DNA of 64,000 bases from TMP-24 sp046348855 (GCA_046348855.1 JAXMDK010000016.1:43297-107296), one strand, 5' to 3'. Positions 1-8,860 are shown, numbered from the stretch's first letter. Notes: generated by a model not told the origin, from the sequence alone. Made by a program: numbers and translations.

Positions 1-224
1 TCGCGGGCATAGGCCATCGCCGCATCGGTCGGCACCAGCCGGCGGCCTTCGCGCAGGAACAGCGCCACCCCCAGCTGCGCCTCGAGATTCTGGATCAGCC
101 GGCTGACCGCACCCTGCGTCAGGTCCAGGTCGCGCGCCGCGGCCAGGGTCGACCCGGTGCGGCAGACCGATTCGAAGGCCTGCAGCAGGCTGACCGAGGG
201 CAGAAGGCGGCGGGCGACGGCCAT
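1..224 (-). CDS. LysR-family transcriptional regulator (N-terminal part, cut by window edge)
   Basis: The minus-strand frame from an ATG at 224 gives about 74 residues of a LysR helix-turn-helix domain: the LLQAFESV helix, then the ARDLDLTQGAVSRLIQNLE recognition helix region, then LGVALFLREGRRLVPTDA. The effector-binding domain lies beyond the window. It is divergent from the aminotransferase at 322 with a 97 bp intergenic region, the usual arrangement for a LysR regulator that controls its neighbour. I infer that it responds to an intermediate of the lysine/aminoadipate cluster; the ligand cannot be read from this part. Confidence 0.88.
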   Translation of the reverse strand, partial: MAVARRLLPSVSLLQAFESVCRTGSTLAAARDLDLTQGAVSRLIQNLEAQLGVALFLREGRRLVPTDAAMAYAR

Positions 225-321
225 ATATGCGCTCCATACATATAATATCGCCAGAATAGGGTTATTTTCACGGGGAACAATGGCCTAACCGCATAGCCAA
301 CCGAATCTCCGGGGGAAGCCC
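225..321. promoter_or_regulatory. Divergent promoter region between LysR gene and aminotransferase
   Basis: This short spacer is strikingly A+T-rich at 221-260 compared with its surroundings (runs such as catatat and acatataatat), fitting a divergent promoter and LysR operator. A ribosome-binding-like gggggaag lies just before the ATG at 322. No exact operator can be fixed without footprinting. Confidence 0.45.
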
Positions 322-1527
322 ATGTCCGATCCGTTCCGCCGCGCCGCCCGCATCGCCACTGTCGAGCTGTCGGAAATCCTGCAGGTGTCCGAAGCCGCCG
401 CCGCGATGAAGAAGGCGGGCCACGACGTGATCTCGCTCGGCACCGGCGAGCCCGACTTTCCGACGCCGCCCGCCGTCGTCGACGCCGCCCACCGCGCCGC
501 CCAGGCCGGAGAGACCACCTATACCGCCACCGCCGGCACCGCCGCGCTGCGCCAGGCGATTGCGGCGGATTGCGAACGGACCAACGGCTACCGGCCCGAA
601 CCCGCCGAAATCATCGTCTGCACCGGCGCCAAGCAGGTGATCTTCAATGCCATGTTCGCCACGCTGGAACCCGGCGACGAGGTCATCGTCGGCGCGCCCT
701 ACTGGACCAGCTATCCCGACATCATCGGCGTCTGCGGCGGCAAGCCGGTGATCGTGCCGACCAAGGCCGACAGCGGCTTTGCCATCACCGCCGACCAGTT
801 GCGCGCGGCGATCACCCCCCGCACCCGCTGGCTCCTGCTCAATTCGCCCGGCAACCCGTCCGGCGCCGTCTATCACCGGGCGCAGCTTGACGCGCTGGCC
901 GAGGTGCTGCGCGACCATCCCCATGTCGGCATCATCGCCGACGAGATCTACCAGCACATCTGCTACGTGCCCTTCGCCTCGTTCCGCATGGTCGCCCCCG
1001 ACCTCGCCGACCGCACGCTGATCGTGAACGGCGTGTCGAAAAGCTATGCGATGACCGGCTGGCGGATCGGCTGGGGGATCGCGCCCCGGCGGCTGATCGA
1101 CGCGATGATCGCCGTCCAGGGACAGATCACCTCGGGCGCCTCGTCGGTCAGCCAGGCGGCGGCACTGGCGGCGCTGACCGGCGACCAGCAGATGCTGGCC
1201 GCGCGCAACGACGATTTCCGCGCCCGCCGCGACATGGTGCGCGACGCGCTGAACGCCACCGGCGTGATTCGCTGCGGGTCGGCCGACGGGGCCTTCTACC
1301 TGTTCCCCGACTGCACGCAGACCTTCGGCAAGACCGCGCCGGACGGAACAAGGATCGAAAAGGATGCCGACTTCTGCGCCGCCCTGCTAAGGTCCGAAGG
1401 TGTCGCGCTGGTTCCCGGCCGCGCCTTCGGCGTGCCCGGCCATTTCCGCCTGTCCTACGCCTATTCGCGCGCCTCGCTGACCGAGGCCTGCAAACGCATC
1501 GCCCGTTTCTGTCAATCGCTCGCCTGA
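322..1527 (+). CDS. PLP-dependent class I/II aminotransferase (aspartate-aminotransferase fold)
   Basis: This 401-residue protein has the full fold-type I aminotransferase signature. It shows the GTGEPDFPTP substrate-loop motif near residue 40, the NSPGNPSG motif near 175, DEIY near 210, and the PLP lysine in NGVSKSYAMTGWRIGW at about Lys240. A good ribosome-binding stretch (gggggaag) precedes the ATG. It heads a gene string with glutaryl-CoA dehydrogenase, a 2-oxoacid dehydrogenase E1 and aminoadipate-semialdehyde dehydrogenase. The inferred reaction is therefore conversion of L-2-aminoadipate to 2-oxoadipate, but specificity for aspartate or another amino acid cannot be excluded from sequence alone. 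Confidence 0.9.
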   Translation: MSDPFRRAARIATVELSEILQVSEAAAAMKKAGHDVISLGTGEPDFPTPPAVVDAAHRAAQAGETTYTATAGTAALRQAIAADCERTNGYRPEPAEIIVCTGAKQVIFNAMFATLEPGDEVIVGAPYWTSYPDIIGVCGGKPVIVPTKADSGFAITADQLRAAITPRTRWLLLNSPGNPSGAVYHRAQLDALAEVLRDHPHVGIIADEIYQHICYVPFASFRMVAPDLADRTLIVNGVSKSYAMTGWRIGWGIAPRRLIDAMIAVQGQITSGASSVSQAAALAALTGDQQMLAARNDDFRARRDMVRDALNATGVIRCGSADGAFYLFPDCTQTFGKTAPDGTRIEKDADFCAALLRSEGVALVPGRAFGVPGHFRLSYAYSRASLTEACKRIARFCQSLA

Positions 1528-1536
1528 GGAACCATC

Positions 1537-2745
1537 ATGGCCCTGAAACCGAAAGACGCCCCCGACCTGTCCCGCTTCGACTGGGAAGATGCCTTCCGCC
1601 TGAACGACCAGCTGACCGAGGACGAGCGCATGATGCGCGACGCCGCCCGCGCCTATGCGGCCGAAAAGCTCCAGCCGCGCGTCACCGAGGCCTACCGCGA
1701 CGAAAAGACCGATCCGGCGATCTTCCGCGAAATGGGCGCGATGGGCCTTCTCGGCGTCACCGTCCCCGAGGAATACGGCGGGCTGGGCGCCAGCTACGTC
1801 GCCTATGGCCTGGTGGCGCGCGAGGTCGAGCGGGTCGACAGCGGCTACCGCTCGATGATGTCGGTGCAGTCGTCGCTGGTCATGTATCCGATCTATGCCT
1901 ACGGCTCGGAAGCGCAGCGCAAGAAATACCTGCCGAAACTCGCCTCGGGCGAATTCATCGGCTGCTTCGGCCTGACCGAACCCGACGCCGGTTCCGACCC
2001 CGCCGGCATGAAGACCCGCGCCACGAAAACCGCGAGCGGCTATGTGCTGAACGGCTCGAAGATGTGGATCTCGAACGCGCCGATCGCCGACGTGTTCGTG
2101 GTCTGGGCCAAGTCCGAGGCGCATGGCGGCAAGATCCGCGGCTTCGTGCTGGAAAAGGGTATGAAGGGCCTCTCGGCACCGAAGATCGGCGGCAAGCTTT
2201 CCTTGCGCGCCTCGATCACCGGCGAGATCGTGATGAAGGACGTGGAAGTTGGCGAGGACGCGCTTCTGCCGAACGTCGAGGGTCTGAAAGGCCCGTTCGG
2301 CTGCCTCAACCGCGCCCGCTACGGCATTGCCTGGGGGGTGATGGGCGCCGCCGAGGCCTGCTTCCACGCCGCCCGCCAGTATGGGCTCGACCGCAAGCAG
2401 TTCAACAAGCCAATCGCCCAGACCCAGATCTTCCAGCTGAAGCTCGCCAACATGCTGACCGAGATTTCGCTGGGGCTTCAGGCCTCGCTCCGCGTCGGCC
2501 GGCTGATGGACGAAGCCAACGCCGCGCCCGAGATGATCTCGATCATCAAGCGCAACAACTGCGGCAAGGCGCTGGAAATCGCCCGCCACGCCCGCGACAT
2601 GCACGGCGGCAACGGCATCCAGGAAGATTTCCAGATCATGCGCCACATGGTCAACCTCGAAACGGTCAACACCTACGAGGGCACCCATGACGTCCATGCC
2701 CTGATCCTGGGCCGCGCCATCACCGGGCTTCAGGCCTTCTTCTGA
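1537..2745 (+). CDS. gcdH: Glutaryl-CoA dehydrogenase
   Basis: This 402-residue acyl-CoA dehydrogenase matches the glutaryl-CoA subgroup. It has the FAD/substrate motif CFGLTEPDAGSDP near residue 145 and the C-terminal NTYEGTHDVHALILGRAITG, whose glutamate (about Glu381) is the catalytic base typical of glutaryl-CoA dehydrogenases. It oxidatively decarboxylates glutaryl-CoA to crotonyl-CoA, the step after 2-oxoadipate decarboxylation in lysine breakdown. It starts 9 bp after the aminotransferase stop behind a GAGGA ribosome site. A large hairpin follows the stop codon. Confidence 0.93.
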   Translation: MALKPKDAPDLSRFDWEDAFRLNDQLTEDERMMRDAARAYAAEKLQPRVTEAYRDEKTDPAIFREMGAMGLLGVTVPEEYGGLGASYVAYGLVAREVERVDSGYRSMMSVQSSLVMYPIYAYGSEAQRKKYLPKLASGEFIGCFGLTEPDAGSDPAGMKTRATKTASGYVLNGSKMWISNAPIADVFVVWAKSEAHGGKIRGFVLEKGMKGLSAPKIGGKLSLRASITGEIVMKDVEVGEDALLPNVEGLKGPFGCLNRARYGIAWGVMGAAEACFHAARQYGLDRKQFNKPIAQTQIFQLKLANMLTEISLGLQASLRVGRLMDEANAAPEMISIIKRNNCGKALEIARHARDMHGGNGIQEDFQIMRHMVNLETVNTYEGTHDVHALILGRAITGLQAFF

Positions 2746-2757
2746 TTTTCCCTTGAA

Positions 2758-2815
2758 AAATACTCCCGCCGGAGGCGCCTGGCCTTGCCGGCGGATGCCT
2801 CCGGCGGGAGTATTT
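2758..2815. repeat. Perfect 19-bp inverted repeat (hairpin) between gcdH and the E1 gene
   Basis: The arms 2758-2776 and 2797-2815 (aaatactcccgccggaggc and its exact complement) are separated by 20 bases. The structure can form a long stem in either strand's RNA. No clean T-tract follows on the plus strand, so it may act as an attenuator, an mRNA 3'-end stabiliser or a dispersed intergenic repeat rather than a classical terminator. Confidence 0.8.
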
Positions 2816-2849
2816 GCGCAAGGAAAAGCCGCAACAGAGACGAAAAGAC

Positions 2850-5039
2850 ATGGATCGCGCCGATATCGTCCACGACAACTTCCTGCGCCGGGTGGCGGCG
2901 CGCGACTTTCCGGCCGGCACCGCGCCGGCGGGCCCGCTGACGGCCACCGACGCGGTCGCGGCCTACCGCGCCGGGTGTCTCACCCGCGCGCTCGACCGGC
3001 AGAGCCGGGCGATGCAGAAGGCCGGCCAGGGGTTCTATACCATCGGCTCCTCGGGGCACGAAGGTCTGGCGGCGGTGGCGCTGGCGCTCCGGCCAACCGA
3101 CATGGCCTTCCTCCACTACCGCGATGCCGCCTTCCAGATCGCCCGGGCCGGTCAGGTCGACGGCCAATCGATCGCCTGGGACATGCTCCTCTCCTTCGCT
3201 GCCTCGTCCGAAGACCCGATCTCGGGCGGGCGGCACAAGGTGCTGGGCTCGAAGGCGCTGAACATCCCGCCGCAGACCTCGACCATCGCCAGCCACCTGC
3301 CGAAGGCGGTGGGGGCGGCCTATGCCATCGGCGCGGCGCGCCGCCACCGGCCCGAACATCAGGAACTGCCCGACGATTCCATCGTCTATTGTTCGTTCGG
3401 CGACGCTTCGGCCAACCATGCGACCGCCCAGACCGCCTTCAACACCGCCGGCTGGACCTCCTGGCAGTCGATCCCGCTGCCCTTGCTCTTCGTGTGCGAG
3501 GACAACGGCATCGGCATTTCCACCAAGACGCCGAAAGGCTGGATCGCCGCCGGGTTCCAGAACCGGCCGGGGCTGAAATATTTCCATTGCGACGGGCTTG
3601 ATCTCTACGACACGTTCCGGGTGGCGCAAGAAGCCGCCGACTATGTGCGGACCCGCCGCAAGCCCGCCTTCCTGCATGTCAAGACCATCCGCCTTTACGG
3701 CCATGCCGGCGCCGACGTGCCGACCACCTACCTTTCGCGCGAGGAGGTCGAGGCCGAGGAGGCGCACGATCCCTTGCTGCATGCGGTGCGGCTTCTCGAC
3801 CAGGCCGGGGCGCTCTCGCCCGATCAGGCGCTGGCGATCTATCAGGAAACCAACGCCCGCGTTCAGCGCGTCGCGGCCGAGGCGGTGACCCGCCCGCGGC
3901 TGAAGACGGCGGCCGAGGTCATGGCCAGCCTGATCCCGCCGAAACGCGCCTGCAAGCCCACCAACGGGCCGACCGCCGAAGCTCGCGCCACCGCCTTCGG
4001 CGCCGACATGAAGCAGATGGACGAGCCGCAGATCATGTCGCGGCTCATCAACTGGGCGTTGACCGACCTGATGCTGGCGCATGGCGAGATCGTCATGATG
4101 GGCGAGGATGTCGGCCGCAAGGGCGGCGTCTATGGCGTCACGCAGAAACTGTTCGCCCGTTTCGGACAGGACCGGATGATCGACACGCTGCTCGACGAAC
4201 AGTCGATCCTCGGCCTTGCCATCGGCATGGCGCAGAACGGCTTCGTGCCGATGCCGGAAATCCAGTTCCTCGCCTATCTCCACAATGCCGAGGACCAGAT
4301 CCGGGGCGAGGCGGCGACGCTGTCGTTCTTCTCGAACGGCCAGTACACCAACCCGATGGTGCTCAGGATCGCCGGCCTCGGCTATCAGAAGGGCTTCGGC
4401 GGCCATTTCCACAACGACAATTCGGTCGCCGTCCTGCGCGACATTCCCGGCGTCATCCTCGCGGTGCCGTCGAACGGCGCCGACGCCGCGAAGATGCTGC
4501 GCGAATGCGTGCGTCTGGCGCGGGAAGAGCAGCGGGTCGTGGTGTTCCTCGAACCGATCGCGCTTTACCCGATGCGCGACCTTCACGGCGAAAAGGACGG
4601 CGGCTGGATGTGCCGCTATCCCGATCCGTCCGAGGTGATCCCCTTGGGCGAGGTCGGCGTGCATGGCGCGGGCGAGGATATCGCCATCGTCACCTTCGGC
4701 AACGGTTACTACCTGTCGCGCCAGGCCGAGGCGCGGCTGGCGGCCGGGGGCGTGAAGGCGCGCGTCATCGACATGCGCTGGCTGTCGCCCCTGCCGGCCG
4801 AGGCGCTGGTCACGGCGGTCGGGGGCGCGAAGCGTATCCTGGTCGTCGATGAAACCCGCCGGTCGGGCGGGGTGGCCGAAGCCTTGATGGCGCTCTTCGC
4901 CGAACGGACGAAGGTGCCGCTGGCCCGCCTGACCGCCGAGGACAGCTTCATCGCCACCGGCCCGGCCTATGCCGCCACCATGCCCTCGGCCGACAGTGTC
5001 TATTCCGCGGCAAAAGCCCTGATCGGGGGTGGGAAATGA
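2850..5039 (+). CDS. Fused 2-oxoacid dehydrogenase E1 (alpha and beta domains in one chain)
   Basis: The chain is about 729 residues from the ATG at 2850; an upstream in-frame start at 2814 would lie inside the hairpin and is less likely. The N-terminal half is an E1-alpha domain with the thiamine-diphosphate motif (SFGDASANHA to CEDNGIGIS). The C-terminal half is an E1-beta domain beginning near MMGEDVGRKGGVYG. Such fused proteins belong to the branched-chain/acetoin-type E1 family. From its neighbours the likely substrate is 2-oxoadipate, giving glutaryl groups for glutaryl-CoA dehydrogenase. No E2 or E3 gene is nearby, so it must borrow them or use another acceptor. Branched-chain 2-oxoacids remain an alternative. 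Confidence 0.85.
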   Translation: MDRADIVHDNFLRRVAARDFPAGTAPAGPLTATDAVAAYRAGCLTRALDRQSRAMQKAGQGFYTIGSSGHEGLAAVALALRPTDMAFLHYRDAAFQIARAGQVDGQSIAWDMLLSFAASSEDPISGGRHKVLGSKALNIPPQTSTIASHLPKAVGAAYAIGAARRHRPEHQELPDDSIVYCSFGDASANHATAQTAFNTAGWTSWQSIPLPLLFVCEDNGIGISTKTPKGWIAAGFQNRPGLKYFHCDGLDLYDTFRVAQEAADYVRTRRKPAFLHVKTIRLYGHAGADVPTTYLSREEVEAEEAHDPLLHAVRLLDQAGALSPDQALAIYQETNARVQRVAAEAVTRPRLKTAAEVMASLIPPKRACKPTNGPTAEARATAFGADMKQMDEPQIMSRLINWALTDLMLAHGEIVMMGEDVGRKGGVYGVTQKLFARFGQDRMIDTLLDEQSILGLAIGMAQNGFVPMPEIQFLAYLHNAEDQIRGEAATLSFFSNGQYTNPMVLRIAGLGYQKGFGGHFHNDNSVAVLRDIPGVILAVPSNGADAAKMLRECVRLAREEQRVVVFLEPIALYPMRDLHGEKDGGWMCRYPDPSEVIPLGEVGVHGAGEDIAIVTFGNGYYLSRQAEARLAAGGVKARVIDMRWLSPLPAEALVTAVGGAKRILVVDETRRSGGVAEALMALFAERTKVPLARLTAEDSFIATGPAYAATMPSADSVYSAAKALIGGGK

Positions 5040-6070
5040 CCCGCAAGACCGCCGTCGTCATCTGCCCTGGCCGGGGCACCTACACCAAGGCCGAGCTTGG
5101 CTATCTGGGCCGCCATTTCACCGACAAGGCGCTCCTGGCCAGCTTCGACGCCACCCGCCGCGATCTCGGGCAGGACACGCTGTCGGCGCTGGACGGGGCG
5201 GCCAGCTATTCGGTAGCCCGCCACACCCGCGGCGACAATGCCAGCGGGCTGATCTATGCCTGCACGCTCGGCGACTTCCGCGCCATCGACGCGGGCAGGA
5301 TCGACGTGGTCGCCGTCACCGGCAATTCGATGGGCTGGTATTCGACGCTGGCCTGCGGCGGGGCACTGACCGCCGAAGGCGGGTTCGAGGTGGTCAACAC
5401 GATGGGCACCCTGATGCAGGAAGCCCTGATCGGCGGCCAGATCATCTATCCGTTCCTGGGCGAGGACTGGCGGCCCGACCCGGCCAAGAAGGCCGGGCTG
5501 CTGGCGCTGGCGGCCGAGATCGGCGCCCGGCCCGGCCATGTGCTGGCCCTGTCCATCGACCTTGGCGGCATGCTGGTGCTGGCCGGAAACGACGCGGGGC
5601 TCAAGGCGTTCGAAACCTCGGTTCCGCCGGTTCAGGGCCGGTTCCCGATGCGGCTGGCCAACCATGCCGGCTTCCATTCGGCGCTGCAGGCGCCGGTCGC
5701 CGAACGCGGCCGCGCCCGGCTTTCGCCTTCGCTCTTCGGTCAGCCAAAGCTCCCCATGATCGACGGGCGCGGGGTCATCTGGTGGCCGGGGGCGACCGAC
5801 ATCCACCGGCTCTGGGATTATACCCTCGGCCACCAGGTGACCGAACCCTACGACTTCACCGCCGCCATCCGCATCGCCGCCCGCGAATTCGCCCCCGATC
5901 TCTTCATCATCACCGGCCCCGGTACCACGCTCGGGGGCGCGGTTGCCCAGTCGCTGATCCTGGCGAACTGGCGTAACATGGGCGCGAAGGCCGATTTCCA
6001 GTCACTCCAGCAAACCGCGCCGCTTCTTGCCGCCATGGGCATGGAAGACCAGCGCGCCATCGTCACCTGA
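5036..6070 (+). CDS. FabD-like acyltransferase domain protein of unknown role in the lysine cluster
   Basis: This 344-residue protein resembles malonyl-CoA:ACP transacylases. It has an N-terminal ICPGRGTYTKAE segment, a GNSMGWYSTL nucleophile elbow (GxSxG, serine near residue 101) and a LANHAGFHSAL segment resembling the catalytic-histidine region of FabD. It overlaps the E1 gene by 4 bp (ATGA), implying translational coupling. It is not beside fatty-acid genes, so a role in primary lipid synthesis is unlikely. I infer that it handles an acyl group in lysine degradation, perhaps glutaryl transfer or proofreading. The function is not established from sequence. Confidence 0.75.
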   Translation: MTRKTAVVICPGRGTYTKAELGYLGRHFTDKALLASFDATRRDLGQDTLSALDGAASYSVARHTRGDNASGLIYACTLGDFRAIDAGRIDVVAVTGNSMGWYSTLACGGALTAEGGFEVVNTMGTLMQEALIGGQIIYPFLGEDWRPDPAKKAGLLALAAEIGARPGHVLALSIDLGGMLVLAGNDAGLKAFETSVPPVQGRFPMRLANHAGFHSALQAPVAERGRARLSPSLFGQPKLPMIDGRGVIWWPGATDIHRLWDYTLGHQVTEPYDFTAAIRIAAREFAPDLFIITGPGTTLGGAVAQSLILANWRNMGAKADFQSLQQTAPLLAAMGMEDQRAIVT

Positions 6071-6080
6071 GGAGGTTTCC

Positions 6081-7580
6081 ATGACCCACGACGACATCCT
6101 GAAGGCCGCGGGCCTCACCAAGACCGACCTGACCGGCGGCACGCTGGTCGTGCGCTCGCCCATCGACGGCGCCGAACTGGCCCGGCTGCATGAAACCGCC
6201 CCGGCCGACATGACCAAGGTCATCGCCCGGTCGCAGGCGGCGTTCAAGGCCTGGCGCGAAGTGCCGGCCCCGCGCCGGGGCGAACTGGTGCGGCTCCTGG
6301 GCGAGGAACTGCGCGCCGCCAAGGCGGAACTCGGCGCGCTGGTGACGCTCGAGGTCGGCAAGATCACCTCCGAAGGTCTCGGCGAAGTGCAGGAGATGAT
6401 CGACATCTGCGATTTCGCCGTCGGCCTGTCGCGGCAGATCTACGGGCTGACCATCGCCTCGGAACGGCCCGGCCACCGGATGATGGAAACCTGGCATCCG
6501 CTTGGCCCCTGCGCGATCATCACCGCCTTCAACTTCCCGGTGGCGGTCTGGTCGTGGAACGCGGCGCTGGCGCTGGTCTGCGGCGACCCGGTGATCTGGA
6601 AACCGTCGGAAAAGACCCCGCTGACCGCCATCGCCACCCAGAAGATCATGGACCGCGCCCTGAAACGCTTCGGCACCGACGCGCCCGAAGGCCTGTGCCA
6701 GCTGGTCATCGGCGGCCCGGCTATCGGCGAGGCGCTGGTCGGCTCGAAGGACGTGCCGATCGTGTCGGCCACCGGCTCGACCCGCATGGGCGGGATCGTC
6801 GGGCCGAAGGTCTCGGCCCGCTGGGGCCGGCCGATCCTGGAACTGGGCGGCAACAATGCGATGATCGTCGCGCCCTCGGCCGACATGGACATGGCGGTGC
6901 GCGCCATCGTCTTTTCGGCGGTGGGCACCGCCGGCCAGCGTTGCACCTCGCTCCGCCGGCTGATCGCCCACAACTCGATCAAGGACGAGCTGGTGGCGAA
7001 ACTGTCCAAGGCCTATGCCAGCCTGCCGGTCGGCGACCCGCGCAAGGGCACGACGCTGGTCGGCCCGCTGATCGACGCCGCCGCGAAGGACAAGATGCAG
7101 GCGATGCTGGGCCGCGCGACGGCCGAAGGCGGCAAGGTCCACGGCGGCAAGGTCGTCACCGACGGCGTGCCGGCCGGCAACTACGTCAGCCCTGCCATCG
7201 TCGAGATGCCCGGCCAGACCGAAACGGTGCGCGAGGAAACCTTCGCCCCGATCCTCTATGTCCTCGGCTATGACACGCTGGACGAGGCCATCGCGCTCCA
7301 GAACGACGTGCCGCAGGGCCTGTCGTCCTGCATCTTCACCCTGAACATGCGCGAGGCCGAAACCTTCCTGTCGGCTTCGGGCTCGGACTGCGGCATCGCC
7401 AACGTCAACATCGGCCCCTCGGGCGCCGAGATCGGCGGGGCCTTCGGCGGCGAAAAGGAAACCGGCGGCGGCCGCGAATCGGGCTCGGACGCCTGGAAGG
7501 GCTACATGCGGCGGCAGACCAACACCCTGAACTATTCGGCGAAACTGCCGCTGGCGCAGGGCGTTAAGTTCGACATCTGA
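6081..7580 (+). CDS. amaB: L-aminoadipate-semialdehyde / piperideine-6-carboxylate dehydrogenase
   Basis: This is a 499-residue aldehyde dehydrogenase starting at the ATG at 6081 behind an ideal ggaggt site; an upstream in-frame start would overlap the previous gene. The catalytic glutamate sits in ELGGNNAMIV (about Glu254) and the nucleophile in GTAGQRCTSLRRL (about Cys288). The IGPSGAEIGGAFGGEKETGGGRESGSD-type C-terminal region (in pieces: IGPSGAEIGGAFGG, then KETGGGRESGSD) is characteristic of the ALDH7 aminoadipate-semialdehyde group. It oxidises the semialdehyde to 2-aminoadipate with NAD(P)+. It closes the first operon and is followed by a strong terminator. Confidence 0.92.
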   Translation: MTHDDILKAAGLTKTDLTGGTLVVRSPIDGAELARLHETAPADMTKVIARSQAAFKAWREVPAPRRGELVRLLGEELRAAKAELGALVTLEVGKITSEGLGEVQEMIDICDFAVGLSRQIYGLTIASERPGHRMMETWHPLGPCAIITAFNFPVAVWSWNAALALVCGDPVIWKPSEKTPLTAIATQKIMDRALKRFGTDAPEGLCQLVIGGPAIGEALVGSKDVPIVSATGSTRMGGIVGPKVSARWGRPILELGGNNAMIVAPSADMDMAVRAIVFSAVGTAGQRCTSLRRLIAHNSIKDELVAKLSKAYASLPVGDPRKGTTLVGPLIDAAAKDKMQAMLGRATAEGGKVHGGKVVTDGVPAGNYVSPAIVEMPGQTETVREETFAPILYVLGYDTLDEAIALQNDVPQGLSSCIFTLNMREAETFLSASGSDCGIANVNIGPSGAEIGGAFGGEKETGGGRESGSDAWKGYMRRQTNTLNYSAKLPLAQGVKFDI

Positions 7581-7606
7581 CATCGCCGTCAATCACCCTG
7601 TTTGGA

Positions 7607-7634
7607 AAGGCCCGCCATATTGGCGGGCCTTTTC
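7607..7634 (+). terminator. Rho-independent terminator after amaB
   Basis: An 11-bp perfect stem (7607-7617 with 7621-7631) encloses a TAT loop, and the right arm runs into TTTT. It separates the aminotransferase-to-amaB operon from the saccharopine dehydrogenase gene. Confidence 0.9.
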
Positions 7635-7760
7635 GTCATTATGTGTATTAATTCATCAATTATGGCTGAAATGACCGAAGCAATCGCCAGCCGGACACAG
7701 CAGATTGCGCACCGAAGCGGCCCGCCATGCGCGGCCCCGACAAGAAGAAAAGGATAGATC

Positions 7761-8840
7761 ATGTCGTTCAGGAAAGTGGCCGTCCTCGGCCTGGGCAAAG
7801 TCGGCCATCTGGCCGCGGAACTTCTGGCGGAATCGGGCTTCGAGGTCACCGGCATCGACGCGCGCGACATCAAGGCGCCCTTCGCCACCCGCAAGGTCGA
7901 CCTGAAGGATACCGCCGCCCTGGCCGACGTGCTGAAGGGGCAGGAGGCGATCCTGTCCTGCCTGCCCTACCACCTGAACATCGGCGTCTCGACCGTCGCC
8001 CACGGCCTTGGCCTGCACTATTTCGACCTGACCGAGGACGTGCCCACCACCAAACACATCCGCGAGCTTGCCAAGACCTCCAAGGGCATCATGGCGCCGC
8101 AGTGCGGCCTGGCCCCCGGCTTCGTCGGCATCGTCGGCGCCCACCTGGCCGACCAGTTCGACAAGGTCCGCTCGATCCGCCTGCGCGTCGGCGCGCTGCC
8201 GCAGAACCCCACCGGCCTTCTCGGCTATGCCTTCAACTGGTCGCCCGAAGGCGTCGTCAACGAATATCTGAACGACTGCGAAGTGATCGAGGAAGGCGTC
8301 CTGAAATCGGTCTCGGCGATGGAATGGCTGGAAACCATCTACATCGACGGGATGCAGCTTGAAGCCTTCACCACCTCGGGCGGGCTCGGTACCATGTGCG
8401 AAACCTACGCCGACAAGATCGAGAATCTCGACTACAAGACCATGCGCTACCCTGGCCATGTCAAGCTGATGAACTTCTTCTTCCACGAGCTTCTGATGCG
8501 CGAAAACCGGGCCGAGGCCGGCCGCATCCTGACCAACGCCAAGCCGCCGGTCGACGAGGATGTGGTCTATGTCCATGTCGCCGCCGAAGGCACCCAGAAC
8601 GGCCAGATGCGCCGCAAGGAATTCGTGCGCTCCTACTATCCGATCGAGATCGGCGGCAAGCACCGCACCGCCATCGCCTGGACCACCTCGGCCTCGGTCG
8701 TCGCGGTGATCGAGATGGTGAACGAAGGCAAGCTGCCGCAGAAGGGCTTCCTCAAGCAGGAGGAAATCCCGCTGGAACCCTACCTGAAGACCCGGACGGG
8801 GAACTATTACAACGTCGGCCACAGAAGCCGGCACGCTTGA
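7761..8840 (+). CDS. Saccharopine dehydrogenase-family protein (lysine catabolism)
   Basis: This 359-residue protein has an N-terminal Rossmann fold (VAVLGLGKVGHLAAELL) and the family segment QCGLAPGFVGIVGAHLAD near residue 115. It starts behind an aaaggat ribosome-binding stretch and has its own terminator. Family members either join lysine with 2-oxoglutarate or release glutamate and aminoadipate semialdehyde from saccharopine. Its position directly after the aminoadipate-semialdehyde dehydrogenase supports the saccharopine pathway. Whether it is the reductase or the dehydrogenase half cannot be settled here, and no second partner enzyme is adjacent. Confidence 0.82.
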   Translation: MSFRKVAVLGLGKVGHLAAELLAESGFEVTGIDARDIKAPFATRKVDLKDTAALADVLKGQEAILSCLPYHLNIGVSTVAHGLGLHYFDLTEDVPTTKHIRELAKTSKGIMAPQCGLAPGFVGIVGAHLADQFDKVRSIRLRVGALPQNPTGLLGYAFNWSPEGVVNEYLNDCEVIEEGVLKSVSAMEWLETIYIDGMQLEAFTTSGGLGTMCETYADKIENLDYKTMRYPGHVKLMNFFFHELLMRENRAEAGRILTNAKPPVDEDVVYVHVAAEGTQNGQMRRKEFVRSYYPIEIGGKHRTAIAWTTSASVVAVIEMVNEGKLPQKGFLKQEEIPLEPYLKTRTGNYYNVGHRSRHA

Positions 8841-8860
8841 CCAGTGAGCGGGTTGATCGG

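Noticed and set aside
1387..2697. Long minus-strand open frame opposite gcdH
   Set aside because: It is a compositional shadow of the real gene in G+C-rich DNA; the protein is rich in H, G, R and has no recognisable domain.
2814..2849. Upstream in-frame start of the E1 gene at 2814
   Set aside because: It would place the start within the arm of the 19-bp inverted repeat and add a short basic tail not typical of the family; the ATG at 2850 fits better.
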